A DNA stretch of 64,000 bases, taken from the NCBI RefSeq assembly GCF_009730915.1, contig NC_052474.1, forward strand, positions 8,777,501-8,841,500, given 5' to 3'. Shown piece after piece: positions 1 to 12,200 of the stretch (position 1 is its first letter; every line of letters starts with the position of its first letter). The notes below the pieces were generated by a model. It made no database searches. It was not told where the DNA came from and worked only from the letters and a program-made list of their open reading frames with translations. The position numbers were made by a program, and so were the translations under genes. The stretch comes from Dioscorea cayenensis subsp. rotundata (taxonomy: Eukaryota; Streptophyta; Magnoliopsida; Dioscoreales; Dioscoreaceae).

Positions 1-130
1 TGGTAGGAACCATATTTTTCATCTAAGTTTTTAAATCTAAAATGCTTTGCATCTACAAAAAGATTTGGGAAGACTAAAACCAATTTACGAAAGTTTTTTT
101 TTCCTTTATAATGAAAAACAGGCTACATAC

Positions 131-1441
131 CGCAGCTAGGCTGTACTTGTCACGCAGGAATTGGCATAGTGCCAGCATTAATGCTGTTTTCCTGAACATA
201 GAAGCAATATTAAATCCCAAGATATCAGTTTTGTTCAAAAATAAATAAAACTTGATAAATGCACAATAAAACACAGTAAGGCTCACATGTTAAAGCCCCA
301 TACATCTTTTGCCAGCATTTTGACTCATTAATAATAACCAAAATGATTTCTAGAAAAAAAAAAAGAGCCATGCATTCTTTCCTTGACTAGATTAATGTCC
401 AAAACAAAGGTATAAGTTTTCAAATACAAAAGACAACAAAGATGAAGTATGTGTTCTCTTTCAGAGAATGCAATAAGCCAAAAATTTCTCCAAGACTTAG
501 AATACACAGAAACTAGATTAAAGGAACACATCCATAAGATAATTGAGACTATCTTAAGCAAGGGATCGCATGAACACAACAGGGATTCAACCATTAACCT
601 TTTCTGTGAAGCATTCAAGCAATATGACCATAAAAAATTCTTGACAGCATATTTATCTAGGGTTTTGACAATCCTCCGCCATTATTTTCTTTCAGGACAA
701 TCTCCTGATAATTCATGTCTATGACACATATGCAGATCACCCAAAATTGTAGATCTTTAGAGACAAAGTTTTCTTCCCACTATTAGAAATAGAAACAGTG
801 TTGCATTTTTGAAAATTATTAAAAGAAGCATATGTTTTGTTTTTACTCACTTCACTCATATATGTTCAAACAGGATAATTACCAATTCAAATTAGATGAC
901 AGCAATGCTATCAGAGCAGAACCTTTCAGATCATTAGATCATACATAAATCATATGAACATAATTCAAAATGTTTATACACAAAATATCAAACTTTCATG
1001 ATTCTATCAACGCATTTAGTAATTTTTCACTAACAAAGGAGACTCATTTCAAACTTTTTCACTTTCAGAACACAAAAAACAAATAGTTTGCAAGGAGGAA
1101 AAATGACAATACCCAGTGCCAACGGGGCCACCGATGCCGATGGTGAAGGCCCGTTCCCTGAAGTTCCGAGTGGAAAGCGGCCTGGCGCGGGCGGAGAAAT
1201 AACCAGGGGAGTAGATTGGCTCATGGGAGTGCGGTGCTAAGCCATCATGGGAATGGTACACTCTCCCATCCTGCCCAACCCAAGATTCCGTTGCTTCGCT
1301 GCAATCCAAGAGAAGAAGAAGAAGAAGAAACAATTGATCAACATGTTAGAATACTGTAGAAACAACCGAAGGATGAGAAGAGAGGTACTCATGGTCATGG
1401 TGGTGGTGGTCGTGGTCGTGGTGATGAGCTTCGGAAGCCAT
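131..1441 (-). CDS. ureG: Urease accessory GTPase UreG, 5' exons (partial)
   Basis: UreG is a SIMIBI-class GTPase that helps load nickel into urease in the cytosol. Visible exons are 1389-1441, 1113-1298 and 131-191. All borders are GT-AG and the phases join. The remaining exons, about two thirds of a roughly 275-residue protein, lie beyond the left edge. The start at 1441 opens a short N-terminus rich in His and Asp ([15 protein letters not shown]), the metal-binding tail usual in plant UreG. It is followed by [18 protein letters not shown] and the P-loop [11 protein letters not shown]. The second intron, about 920 bp, splits a glycine codon inside the P-loop (GG|G), with [20 protein letters not shown] in the third exon. 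The later GTPase motifs cannot be checked here. The gene is divergent from the gene at 2428. Identification is secure. Confidence 0.93.
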
Positions 1442-2427
1442 GGATTTTCTCGAGCGGAAAGGACTTCTGATCAATCAGAGAGGGAGGAGCGTTGGATAAG
1501 ATTTTTGGAGCATTTCAGAGATGCTATCGAGAAAGAGAGTGAAAATTACAAACACACCACTTGTTGGACCTAAAAGCAAATTAATCTAAACTTGGGGGGT
1601 TCCTTCAAAATTATAAATAGTCCCCAAGGTTTTAAAAACTTGGGTAAAATAACAAAATTCCTTATAGACATTTAATTATTCTTGCATTTCTATATATGGA
1701 TGATCAAATTATAAAAAAATTTTAATTTGATTGCCCAACTTAAGAATTAAAATTATTTTAGTCACTGATATCTATGTCGTTAACAGTGGGCCGGTGTGAG
1801 AATCTATGTCACTCATTTTTTTGTTATAGTAGCGATACATTCACACATTTAATACCAAATTGGCATAGTAATATTAAGTGATGTGGCATCATTAACCACA
1901 TAAAAGTGTTGGTAGAAAAATAATATTTGTAGTAGTAACATGATAGTGTTAATATGACAAAAAAAATAGATAACATGTATCACCAATGAGTCCCATTTAA
2001 AATTTTTTTATTATTAAATGATCTAAATAAAAAATACAAAAATAAGTTTTTCTCTGAGAAATAATCGTTATATATATACATACATACATGTACATAAGCA
2101 TATAACACTTAAAATCAATGTTTATGGAAAATTAACTATCAGTTCTTACAAAAAGTTTTTCTTTTTCTAAGGGTTGTGCCAATCATTGGCGCGAACTCAA
2201 AAGCAGCTGGGTTTGGTCCCTCTAGAATTCATATAAACATGTAGAGGTGGTTACCCAAAATGATAAATAATAATATAATAAATATAATAAAAATAAATAA
2301 TTTACATGGCTTGCCAAGGAGTTTGAACATGTGGTGCAGAGTGTTTGTTCCCCTTCAAATGAGTTAAGCCAAACTTCATAAAGAAGAGAATGGAGGAAGT
2401 TTCTTAAGAGGGCTTCAGGGTGCAACC
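1442..2427. other. Divergent intergenic region with AT-rich repeat-like block
   Basis: This is the shared upstream region of ureG (-) and the plastid membrane protein gene (+). From about 1580 to 2165 the sequence is AT-rich and resembles degenerate transposon terminus sequence (aacttggggggttcc, then ataaatagtcccc). I found no clean inverted repeat or target duplication. A short TA tract lies near 2071. Promoter sequences for both genes should lie here, but I could not place a TATA box with confidence. Confidence 0.4.
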
Positions 2428-3518
2428 ATGGCTTGGAATTTAGCTCCTTGTCCACTCTCCACTGTTACTCCAATGTTTCAAGGCCTTGAGAGTTTGCCAG
2501 CAAAAGGTTGTTCATGGTGTTCTCAGTAAGAACACAAGAAGATTGGAGATCCATCAATCTTTTCCTCTTTGCAAAGCTACTCAATCTGAAGGAACCACAG
2601 AGGAATCCAGTTCAACAGGTATAAATGATTCTTCTGTTTATATAACTGTGGAGAAGAATTTAGCAAACCAAAGGATACTGAAACTGCAGAATGTTCTGAA
2701 ACATGGTTTGTAGTCGAACAAAGTTTAAGATTAGAGAATTTCTGAATAGTGCCACTTGCAGAAATAGCAATCACCATCGCCCTCCTACTCAATCACTGGT
2801 CTATGTATGCTAACCAGCTTATTTTGATGCATCTTTATGAGTATCTGCTTGACTTTTCTTGGTTTAGTTATACACCTTCTCTGTTCAGAACATGCTAAAT
2901 CAATGTATCGAATAGTTCTAATTGCCAAGAACTTAGCAGAAAATAACTGAAGGTTGCAGTGTACAAGGATTAGGGTCAGTGAGTCTCATAAACACAACGT
3001 AAAAGAAGTTCAAAGAAGCAGAATACTCATCACCTTTGCAGAAACTTTTGTCTTTCCCAAACCGTGGTTAATTTCTAATGTATTTGTTTCAAAGGGTCGT
3101 CTGCTCGCGCTCAGCTGGATCTACTCAAACAACTCACTTATACCAGGGCTGACAGAGGTTTGCATCTCTTTGATTTTGGCATTGCTAATTTGCTACCATC
3201 ATATAATAACACTCTTTCTTACCAGGTTATCAAAGTGATGGTGATTCTCAAAGGCTAACTATTCGTGAACAACTATCTGAAGTGATTGGAGATAGAGAAG
3301 GTGAATTCAGTCTTCCACTGGGTAAGAAGTTAAAGGCAAGCTTGAATTCCTTGACCATCTCCCAGAAAAGAAACATCAAGCGACAGGCTTACCTGGATGA
3401 AGTTGGTAGCAGAAATGATTCCACCTTCTTTGCAACAATAGGAGCATTTGTGATTCTCCCACCAGTAGCCATATTGTCCATTGCAATACTAACAGGGTAT
3501 GTGCAGTTGTTCCCTTGA
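2428..3518 (+). CDS. Small plastid-targeted membrane protein (At1g42960-like), start uncertain
   Basis: Three exons join in phase: exon 1 ending at 2618, exon 2 at 3095-3157, exon 3 at 3226-3518. Exon 1 ends with FPLCKATQSEGTTEESS, like a transit-peptide cleavage region. Exon 2 adds SSARAQLDLLKQLTYT. Exon 3 has YQSDGDSQRLTIREQL, a basic ISQKRNIKRQAYLDEV stretch and a C-terminal hydrophobic segment ending ILTGYVQLFP. This layout resembles a conserved plant family of chloroplast envelope proteins (At1g42960-like, from memory); function unknown. Oddity: the ATG at 2428 opens a transit-peptide-like frame (MAWNLAPCPLSTVTPMFQG) that reaches a stop after CSQ near 2527. The frame feeding exon 2 is open only from 2444 and has no ATG, so a one-base frameshift, a sequence error or an unseen 5' exon is needed. 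The stop is 35 bp from the stop of the convergent PPR gene. Confidence 0.72.
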
Positions 3519-3553
3519 TCAAATATTCTGATATATACCATACTGAAACCAGT

Positions 3554-5836
3554 TCAGAAAGTTGTGCATAGCCTGTCTTTCATGTTACAATACAGACAAG
3601 AGAGTGTTTCCTGAATCAAATTATTTTGAAGGTGTGTGATGCCACAAGAAAGAAATGCGTGTTTTTGGTTCCTGATCTCAATCCAACTGCATCCAGGCTC
3701 TTTTAATAGCTTCTTTTCCTTTAAGATTGTCCTCACTTCTGCTACATCATCCCACATCCTGGCAGCCGCAAAAGTTTTGGCTAATGTGATATGAGCAGCT
3801 GAATTGTCTGGTTCAAGAGTAAAGATTTGATTTGCTGCTCTCCTGCCAATTGTAGGATTTTCATGCATTTTGCAAGCACCAATTAGAGCACCCCACACTG
3901 CTGCATCTGGTTTGATGGGCATTTTTCTGATTATAGCCTCAGCTTCAGAAAGTAGGCCTGCTCGTCCAAGTAAATCAACCATACAGGCATAGTGTTCCTT
4001 TGTAGGACTAATCCCATGAGTGTTCACCATTTCATCGAAGAAACACTGACCTTTCTTGACCTCTCCAATGTAACTACATGCTGAAAGTAAGCTTATGAAA
4101 GTGACATGATTTGGCTCAATTCTCGACTTCTGCATTACCTCATAGAAATCCAATGCTTCATTTCCTCTTCCGTTCTGTGAGTACCCAGTCAACAATGCAT
4201 TCCATGATATCCTGTCAGGACTGTTCATGCCACTGAAAATCTTCTCTGCTTCTCTAATGCATCCACATTTCCCATAGGCAGTGATCAGTGCATTCCTCAC
4301 TCCTACATCTGATTCAAACCCTCTTTTCAGGGCTTTGCAATGAGTGGTCCTGGTCAGCTCTACAGCTCCTACACTAGCACAAGCACTTAGAGCACAATTG
4401 TAGGAAAAATGATCAGGTTTCACATCCGATGTTTCCATTTCATGAAAGAACATTAGTGCATCATCAACAGAGATAAACAGATCATGTAACTTGTGTGGAT
4501 TATCAACTGCAATGTTCTTTCCGTTCTGAAGGTAGCCAAACATCATTGTATTCCAAGCTATCAGGTTTTTCTCCGGCATGCTATCGAACATTCGATGAGC
4601 TTCAAATAAATCACCATTAGAGACATAACCAGCCACCATCGCTGTCCATGAAACCACATCATATAGAGGCATCATGTCAAACACCAGACGAGCATGTCCA
4701 ACATTTCCCTGCTCACCATACATGGTTATCATCGAATTGCATATTGAAATTTCTGTCTCTAATCCAACTTGTATGACATAGCCATGAAACGATTCCCCTA
4801 TTTTCGCATAGCGAGGATTAGAGCACCCACTCATCAAACTTGTAAGGGTAAAAGTATTTGGCTTCACATTGATGCGGACCATATCACCGAAAAGCCTGAA
4901 CGCTTTATCTTGCAGACCATTCTGCACATATCCAGCAATCATAACATTCCAAGAAACAACATTCCTCTCAACCATTCCACAAAAAATCCCCTCAGCCTCG
5001 ACAATTTTCCCATTCTGAGCGTAACTAGCCAGCAATATCGACCAGGAAACAACATTCTTGTTTTCAATATCCCCAAAAGCTGTCCAAACATCCGATACAT
5101 CATCGCCGCACTTTGCATACATATCCATCAATGTGCATCCAGCAAGAACATCCTTTGTCCACCAAGACTTCACCATGCAACCATGAATTCCCTCACCATT
5201 CTCCAACACTAGCAAGCAAGAACAAGCCTTCAATACTGCAACAAATGTCAAGTTATTCGGAACTTCAGCTTCTCTCCTCATCCTGTTAAACATTTGCATT
5301 GCCATTTCATCACATCCTTCTCTCTGGCAAGCACTAATTACTGAATTCCAAGACACAGTATTCCTCCATGGCATCTTATCAAAACAATCCATGGCCTCTC
5401 TCAAGTTCCCATTAAGAGCATATCCATTAACCAAGACAGTCCAAGTATAAACATCTCTTTCAGACATTTCATCAAGCACCTTTTCGGCATCACAAACACT
5501 CCCGCATTTGAAGTAGAAATTAATGAGAGAGTTCCATGCAGCAACATCCATGACGATGTTATTCTTGACAATGAAAGCATGAATTTGTTTACCATCATCC
5601 AGCGCGTGAAGTTTGGCGGACACGGAAAGCGCGCTTGAGACCTCGAACTCATGAGCGCTGGCGCGCGATGCTTGCAAGTGCTTGAAGTAACACAGACCTT
5701 CACCGGCGCCATGGACAGTGAGGCAGCATTTCGTCGAGCATCTGGTGTGCATTTGATAAGAAATTCTTAAATTAGGGTTCTTGTTTATGGTTGAGAGGAA
5801 ATTGCAGATAAATTTCGAGTGGTGGAAAATTCTCAT
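3554..5836 (-). CDS. PLS-class pentatricopeptide repeat protein, E/E+ subgroup
   Basis: This is an intact intronless reading frame of 760 residues. PPR proteins bind organelle RNA, and the PLS class mostly guides C-to-U editing. Tandem PPR motifs run from about residue 90 to 640, with typical signatures such as NVVSWNVMIAGYVQNGLQDKA, YDVVSWTAMVAGYVSNG and DRISWNALLTGYSQNGRGNEA. They are followed by the E region (AAVWGALIGACKMHENPTIG, then LKEPGCSWIEI) and a short E+-like tail. There is no DYW deaminase domain, so an editing role would need a DYW partner in trans. The basic, Ser/Asn-rich N-terminus with few acidic residues (MRIFHHSKFICNFLSTINKN) suggests mitochondrial import, but this is inferred. 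The nearest possible start is used. The individual RNA target cannot be read from the sequence by eye. Confidence 0.93.
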   Translation of the reverse strand: MRIFHHSKFICNFLSTINKNPNLRISYQMHTRCSTKCCLTVHGAGEGLCYFKHLQASRASAHEFEVSSALSVSAKLHALDDGKQIHAFIVKNNIVMDVAAWNSLINFYFKCGSVCDAEKVLDEMSERDVYTWTVLVNGYALNGNLREAMDCFDKMPWRNTVSWNSVISACQREGCDEMAMQMFNRMRREAEVPNNLTFVAVLKACSCLLVLENGEGIHGCMVKSWWTKDVLAGCTLMDMYAKCGDDVSDVWTAFGDIENKNVVSWSILLASYAQNGKIVEAEGIFCGMVERNVVSWNVMIAGYVQNGLQDKAFRLFGDMVRINVKPNTFTLTSLMSGCSNPRYAKIGESFHGYVIQVGLETEISICNSMITMYGEQGNVGHARLVFDMMPLYDVVSWTAMVAGYVSNGDLFEAHRMFDSMPEKNLIAWNTMMFGYLQNGKNIAVDNPHKLHDLFISVDDALMFFHEMETSDVKPDHFSYNCALSACASVGAVELTRTTHCKALKRGFESDVGVRNALITAYGKCGCIREAEKIFSGMNSPDRISWNALLTGYSQNGRGNEALDFYEVMQKSRIEPNHVTFISLLSACSYIGEVKKGQCFFDEMVNTHGISPTKEHYACMVDLLGRAGLLSEAEAIIRKMPIKPDAAVWGALIGACKMHENPTIGRRAANQIFTLEPDNSAAHITLAKTFAAARMWDDVAEVRTILKEKKLLKEPGCSWIEIRNQKHAFLSCGITHLQNNLIQETLSCLYCNMKDRLCTTF

Positions 5837-6430
5837 TGAATTTGATAAATTAATAGAAATTAAGAAGACAAAGATTCATAGTTCACGGATTTTTTTCATT
5901 AAAAATAATTTTATTAAAAAAAAAAAAAAATCTACATGGAAGGGCCCCTTCACACATGCCGATCACTTTTGCGACAACACCCTCGCATTTTTTTTTAAAC
6001 AAAATAAAAATAGATAAACTACAATGTATTAAAAAAATTAAAAATTAAAAAAAACAACATAAATTTATTAAAAGTGAAAAAGTACAAAAACAAGAGAAAT
6101 AAGGATGACCCATGTAGAAAAAAAAAATAGATCTTCTGAAGTAAATCTGTAAATGGAGATAAGTCTTTTATTTGATGGACTATCGATGTAAAAAGAATGA
6201 TTAGTGAGACCTTCGATGTAAACTGCTCTCTTTTGGTTGTCTTTTTTTCTCTTTAGCTGGACTCCAAAAATTCTAGACTCATGTTGATGGTAGAAGTTGA
6301 GTCCTCTAATTTAATTATTTTTAACTCTGAAGCTGAAAAAACCCACGATAGAAACATGTGATTAATTCTAAACATAATCAAAGAAGTCAAAAGAGATAAA
6401 TTCTTCAACATTCATTCATTTTTTTTATAG
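5837..6430. other. Intergenic, upstream of the PPR gene
   Basis: AT-rich sequence with poly-A runs at about 5917-5930 and 6120-6127. It contains the presumed PPR promoter, with no clear core elements. The part from about 6060 onward may be the 3' end of the LINE fragment described at 6431-6640. Confidence 0.4.
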
Positions 6431-6640
6431 CTAGATATTCCAAATAATAAATAGTTTTATAATTTCGTAGACTCTTGAGATTAAATCTCCAAAAACCCCA
6501 AAAGTTGTTAAAAGACATTGGAACGGGTGAAGTCCGAGAATACTTCTATAGAAGTTCTCAAGTCGTGCAATAACTAGACACTGAAGAAAAAGATGATCTA
6601 CTGATTCAATCCCCCACATGACACCTAAATAAACCAAAAC
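6431..6640 (-). pseudogene. LINE-derived zf-RVT remnant
   Basis: Read on the minus strand, the translation contains GIESVDHLFLQCLVIA followed by FYRSILGLHPF and a WNIW-like segment just past the stop. This is the pattern of the zinc-binding region found after the reverse transcriptase in plant LINE and non-LTR polyproteins (zf-RVT: C..CG.ESVDHLFLHC). The first cysteine pair is lost (MWG where MCG is expected). No reverse transcriptase core is present nearby, so this is a 3'-end scrap of a non-LTR element. A short T-run near 5989-5997 could mark its poly-A end. Confidence 0.5.
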
Positions 6641-6875
6641 CCTCATTTATGTAATATAATTCTTTTCGAAGGTTTAGGTGTAAATATGCATCTTTGTCAG
6701 CTATCAAAATATTTATTGTCTGCAACAAAAAAATATTTGCTCATTTCATAAATTTCTTCTCTCCATGAGTGAGGATGATAACAATGCACTAAAATAAAAT
6801 TAATTAATTACTTTAATTTTCTTTTTCAGCATATGGATGGAAAAACAAATAATTGCAAAATTGATGTTTTATGCA

Positions 6876-6930
<55 letters not shown>
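6876..6930. repeat. (AAT)n microsatellite
   Basis: About 18 uninterrupted AAT units. The remaining sequence from 6640 to 7156 is AT-rich intergenic DNA downstream of the b561 gene, with nothing else I can identify. Confidence 0.95.
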
Positions 6931-7156
6931 GAATTATGGAATTATACTTCTTTGCAGACACAATTACATATAACACTTTTGCAGAAAGCCCCTAACATTT
7001 TAAGAAAATTAAAACTTAGTTCCTCAATCTCAAGAACAAAAGAATATGTACATATATCACAAAATTCCAAGTAATTTCACACTAAATCCTTGAAAATTTT
7101 CAACTACTAAATAACAAATTCTTGTATTAATACCAAAACAATTTCCAATTAACAAA

Positions 7157-8128
7157 TCAAACAGCAACCAGTCCCTCATTTCCATCTTTCTGATTGGAAG
7201 GAGATGATTGATCAGTTGGTCTAATTTGCTCATTTCCCAAGATCACTCCCTGTTTCTTAATGTGTTCCCATCTATCTTGCATCAGATAAACAAAAACAAA
7301 GATGAAAATCTCAGCAGTAAACAGCACAATCCAAAGCCTCACACTCTTTGAAGTCTTTGCATGGAATGCATGCAATCCAATGTAGATGTTTACAATTCCC
7401 ATTATGCAAACTCCAGTCCCAATCAACCAATGAACAAAGTACCATAAACTCCTCAATTTCACTCCTCTGAGAAAAACAAAGAAATGTTTTCTATAAATCC
7501 ATGAGCAAGATTCAATGCAAGAGTTTAAATGTTAGTTTGCGTACCTTTTTGGTCTGTAGAAACCAATCAGAGGTTGTATCAGTATAAATGCATAGAGGCC
7601 GAGACCGATCTTTTGATGCGTGTTATCGAAAGAGTTCTCGAAGTACTTGACTGATAAAGCTGCCCCAGCAAGTGCAATCAAAACTGCAGTTATCTGTCAA
7701 TTTGAGAAGAGAGAGAATTATTAGAGATCCTACTCTTGAAAACTCTGTTTCTGTGCATTGTTTTAATTACAAACCTGCAGAAATACATGGCAGTAAAACA
7801 GAAGTTTTAGTTTTCTGCAACACTGAACTTTGTGGGATATTCTTACAATGAGTATTCCAAGAGGCATTAAAAAACCAACTGAAAACCAGAGAAGCAGTGC
7901 ATGCAATGTGATTTGGAATGAGAGTTGAGGTTTCATCTGCAGAAAAAAAGAACATACATTGTGATCAAATTTACATTAAAAGTAATATTTCTGCAGAAAT
8001 AATACCTTCTGAGGATCATGTGTGATGTTCTTGTGACTATGCATTGATTTCGAAGACGATTGATATGAATTAACAGAATAAACAAGAAAAATAAGAACAA
8101 ACAATAATCTTCTGAGAATTTGAACCAT
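7157..8128 (-). CDS. Cytochrome b561 domain membrane protein
   Basis: Four exons (8006-8128, 7775-7936, 7545-7693, 7157-7466) join in phase to encode 247 residues. A signal peptide (MVQILRRLLFVLIFLVYSVN) is followed by a His-rich linker and about five membrane segments: ITLHALLLWFSVGFLMPLGI, FYCHVFLQITAVLIALAGAA, IGLGLYAFILIQPLIG, LWYFVHWLIGTGVCIMG and LWIVLFTAEIFIFVFVYL. The histidines in TLHALLL, FYCHVF, NTHQKIG and YFVHWL match the four heme-liganding positions of the b561 core. There is no DOMON domain, so this is a b561-only type (compare Arabidopsis At2g30890). Such proteins pass electrons across a membrane, with ascorbate usually as donor and ferric or monodehydroascorbate acceptors. 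Substrate and membrane cannot be assigned here. It is a single-copy transcription unit with ordinary short introns. Confidence 0.9.
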
Positions 8129-8454
8129 CTCTTTTGCTGAATTTTAATTCATTCTGATATCATGCACTGATAATTATATATTCATGTCAACTTTTGTTTA
8201 ATTAAGTTAAAGACTAGCGATAAGATCGCCTTTAGTTAGTTTGAAGTAATGATTGTAGGCCTAGAATGCTAGCTTGGTTCACAAGAACTTTATTCATAGC
8301 ACCACATTGAAAGACAACAATAAATTAGTGGTTTATATATAATTTTCTTTTGGTGGTTAATCTAACAACAATTATTATAGATTGGATATGAAGAACAAAA
8401 AGTAAGTAATACATCTCTATAGTCATCTCATTGGAAAGTTATGGACCCCAATTG

Positions 8455-8486
<32 letters not shown>

Positions 8487-9259
8487 GCAATACCAAATAA
8501 TGATTGTAACTAGAAAAAGAAAAGGTAATTTCTTGAGGTTTAGTTTTTAACCAACTTTGAATAAACAAATAGGAATTGTGAGTAAAATAAAGCAATTTGA
8601 GTGAATGGAAGCACATAATCATGAACTTGGTCCTTTTAAAACTTTGCTTTTTCTTGAAAAAGTTCTTTAGAGTAGTGGAGTCCTGATGCAGTGTTTTCTT
8701 TAAGTTTTTTTTTTTAAAATTCTGATTAATTAAATATTGTTGCACTAATGACTTGGATTGGTTAATGTGTCTATCAATATGCTGATTAAAGTAATTCATA
8801 AAATTTATTGACTTTGATATGTATATATGTTAAAAGCCCTGGTGAATTGTGTGAGTTTACTCTTGTCATTGTGACAGAGATATATTATCATCATTTATAT
8901 ACATATGAGTCCAAAAAAAAAGCCTAAAATTTTGTATAAAATAAGATATAAATTAATTAATTAAAAGACAGCTTTATTTCACAAACCATGATCAATGCAA
9001 GCATGAACTTACAACATATCAACTCAAACCAATTCACTTAATTCAGATATTTTACTACAATTATTTACTGAGCAAAGAAATAAGCTTTAATCTGCAGGTG
9101 TGAATAATCAACCATGAAGCTCGATCCACCGAAAAGTATGAAGCTCAAATTCCTACAAATAAGAGAAAAAATTCAGGTCGACGCTGATTTGAATCAGTTA
9201 TTACAAATAACAGATGAAATGCATTTACATCGAAAACAGAGAGTACCTATCTGGTATTC
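8129..9259. other. Intergenic, with (TTA)n tract at 8455-8486
   Basis: AT-rich sequence between the b561 promoter side and the 3' end of the HIBCH-like gene. A (TTA)n microsatellite of about ten units occupies 8455-8486. The right part (about 8960-9259) is probably 3' UTR of the HIBCH-like gene. No coding signal or mobile-element terminus was found. Confidence 0.5.
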
Positions 9260-12200
9260 TTATTGTTTCCCTTTCAAAGTTGGATAGACTGAGTTCTCAT
9301 ACTTGCCACTCCACCTGGAAATGTTGATTTGGATTAAGAGTTTAAGGTAAGTCTTGATCATACTAATCAATGATAAGTTCAATCCATGCACTTCAGCATT
9401 AACAGACAAATTAAAGAAACATGTGAATTCATGGGTACAATGTCATGCCATTGATGTTGATTATGTTTTTGTCAAATATTGCTGAGCCATCATCTACTTT
9501 TATTAACTGATAACAGTCTGTTCTGTTTATTTAGTTCTTAATTTTAACAAAAAATGACCTGTATGCGTCTCCCTCAGGTGGTATGTTGAGCTCTAGTTCT
9601 GCTTCGAATGGCTGAAAAACACGGTCCACTTTCTCACTGCTCACTTCGTTTAGGGAAGCCGGGTTCCACTGCATGCAGAAGCATTAGATCAATGAAGAAG
9701 TAAGCAAAAGGAACCCAAAACAAAATCCTAAATTGGAATACCTTGGGGGAGTTATCTTTGTCGATGTTGAGTGCTCGGATGCCCTGTCAGGCAAAATATT
9801 ACAATATTAGCCTGGTGGCAAGTATTTGTAACATTTCTGGGAAAGAAAGATAACATGCATTTGTACCTCATATACGTCGCCGGAGATCACTGATCTTAGC
9901 TGGTTCATAGTAAGTCTGAATTCTTTCTTAAGACACTCGGATAGAGTCTGTTTCCTCCCTTCACGGATCTATAAGTTCAAGGAATGAGAGTGAATATAAG
10001 TGGCATACATTGTTCTTTATATGTCATTAACTGAGCTACATCCATTTATAAAAAGGTTGACAAAATTCAATGAATCACACTACCATGCAAGTGTTAAAAT
10101 AAAGAATCGTTACCGATCTCAATGTTATCTTCAATCCAGTTGGTGATGATCTCTTTAATCCTTTGAGAACTGAAGCAATCCATGCATTCCCTTCACGGCT
10201 TGCCTCAGCTTCCTGCAAAATGAACAGCCTTCGATTCATTTTCCAGCATGGTATATAATGCATCATAGTTTACTGAACATTTACACATAAGAAAAAGGAT
10301 TAACATATAGTTTTACATACCTATACAGTTTATTAAATGAAAGAGGAATAACCCAAGATAAATAAAAAGAAAAAAAAAATTCATTCTATCAGTTAATACA
10401 TTCTTTTTGATTTGAAGAAAAAAGGAAATGCAGCATGGTAGAAATGAACTCACAAAAGATTTAATGATTTCTTCCACAGATTCTTCGCCAAAGCACTTGT
10501 TGATAATTGAAAGCCTGCAGAAAAGTAAAACACATGGGCAGTTCAGCATTGTGGCAGAAATGAAATAAGAAATTTATTATACAAACTGTTACTTATGCAC
10601 AATGCTTTCTTCATCAGGTTGTACTTCTAAAGAGAATTCCTCAATTACTGCTTTGATTGCGACCTCATCACCAGAGTTTAAGCTCACCAATCGTTTCTCC
10701 AGTTCATCCAATTTCTGTCACATATACCAAAGCCCAGAAATTTGTGTGATTCAATTACCAAAGTGTATAGTCTAGAAAAAAAAAATGAGGAACCAAAGTC
10801 TAAATGTCAGTGTCTATGCTGAGTCATGCCAATAAGATAGTGCAGATAAAAGACAAGAAATGTCCTAAAGAATCACAACTTATGTATACTAAATTAAAAA
10901 TACTTTTTCCCAGTCTAAAAAGACTTCAGCCTGCAGAGATTAAATACCTCAGAAGGCACAAAATGAGTCGCCAATCCAATAGCAATCATTTCCTTTCCGT
11001 TCAATCTTGCACCAGTTAAGGCTAAGTATTCCCCTGAAAAATTATTCTAAAAGTTAAACATATAATCCAAAAGTTTAACTGCTAAAACATGCAGGCAAGA
11101 CAAGTGCCACTTACCAGGCCTCAAAACTACACCACCCTAAATTTATTACTCAATTTCTTGTCACAAAGCTCATAGAGTTGTATACATGGTTTAGTCTGAT
11201 GCTCTACTAGAAAAAGACAATAATACTAGTCTAACAAACATTCATTCAATGATTCTTCTTTCTGTTAAGTAGATATCCACATACCCAAATGTCCGGGAAG
11301 CCGTGGAAGAATGTAGGAAAAGCTGCAATCCGTATGAAGCCCAATAGTTGCTTCCGGCACGGCAAATATCTATACATCAAGATGTACTATCTTTAGCTTA
11401 TTCAGAAACAAAACCATCATGAACAGTAGTTTATCATGTCAATATCTTAGTGATACGCACAGTTTTCTCTGTGACAACAGTAAACTTCAAAGGAACAGCC
11501 ATAGCTGCACCTCCACCCATGGCAATTCCATTAACAAGAGCGACCTGAAAGGATGTTAAACCTAAAATTAGCAACATACCAATCTGATGAAATTTAAACA
11601 TCAAAGTTTCAACCTTAAATCAGCAAAAATATTATGACCCTTACCGCGGTTTTCTTGTATGTGTGGATGTGATAACATAGCCAATACATTCTGTACACTA
11701 CCTCGAGACAAGAATCATCTGCACAAGAGAAAACCATCATTCACAAGTGACATTGACTGCTTTTAGACTGAAAAAAAAAAAAAGTGGTCTCAAATTTTCA
11801 ACCTGTTTTTCCGGCATAAAACATTTTCAGATCACCACCAGCAGAGAAAGCACGTCCGACAGCCTGAAGATGATTCAAAGCCAAAATAGTTTCTAAGCAA
11901 TACATTCAGTGTGACAAAGTACCTTCTTTTTTTTTCCATTTTTCTCTCTCAACTAACCCTAATGCCCCTAACAATCTCTCTATGAATCAAGGCCCACAAC
12001 AAAAGAAATATAGCATACCTTGATGATTATCAAGTGAGCATCATCATCCTTCTCCCATTTCTCAAGAAATCCGGCAACCAGAGAAACCTGCAAAATCACT
12101 AGCACAATTCAAATCCTAAATCCCAAACCACAGCAACTAATCATCTTCCAACATTGATCTAGAACAAGAAATTCACCACTTGAGAAGAGATAACATTCAA

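Noticed and set aside
1049..1333. A start codon at 1333 for ureG
   Set aside because: The Leu-rich sequence it gives is intron pyrimidine tract. A GT donor at 1388, an AG acceptor at 1299 and the His-rich first exon give the expected plant UreG N-terminus.
6871..7074. Open frame starting with a run of isoleucines
   Set aside because: It is the (AAT)n microsatellite read as codons, with no conserved sequence after it.
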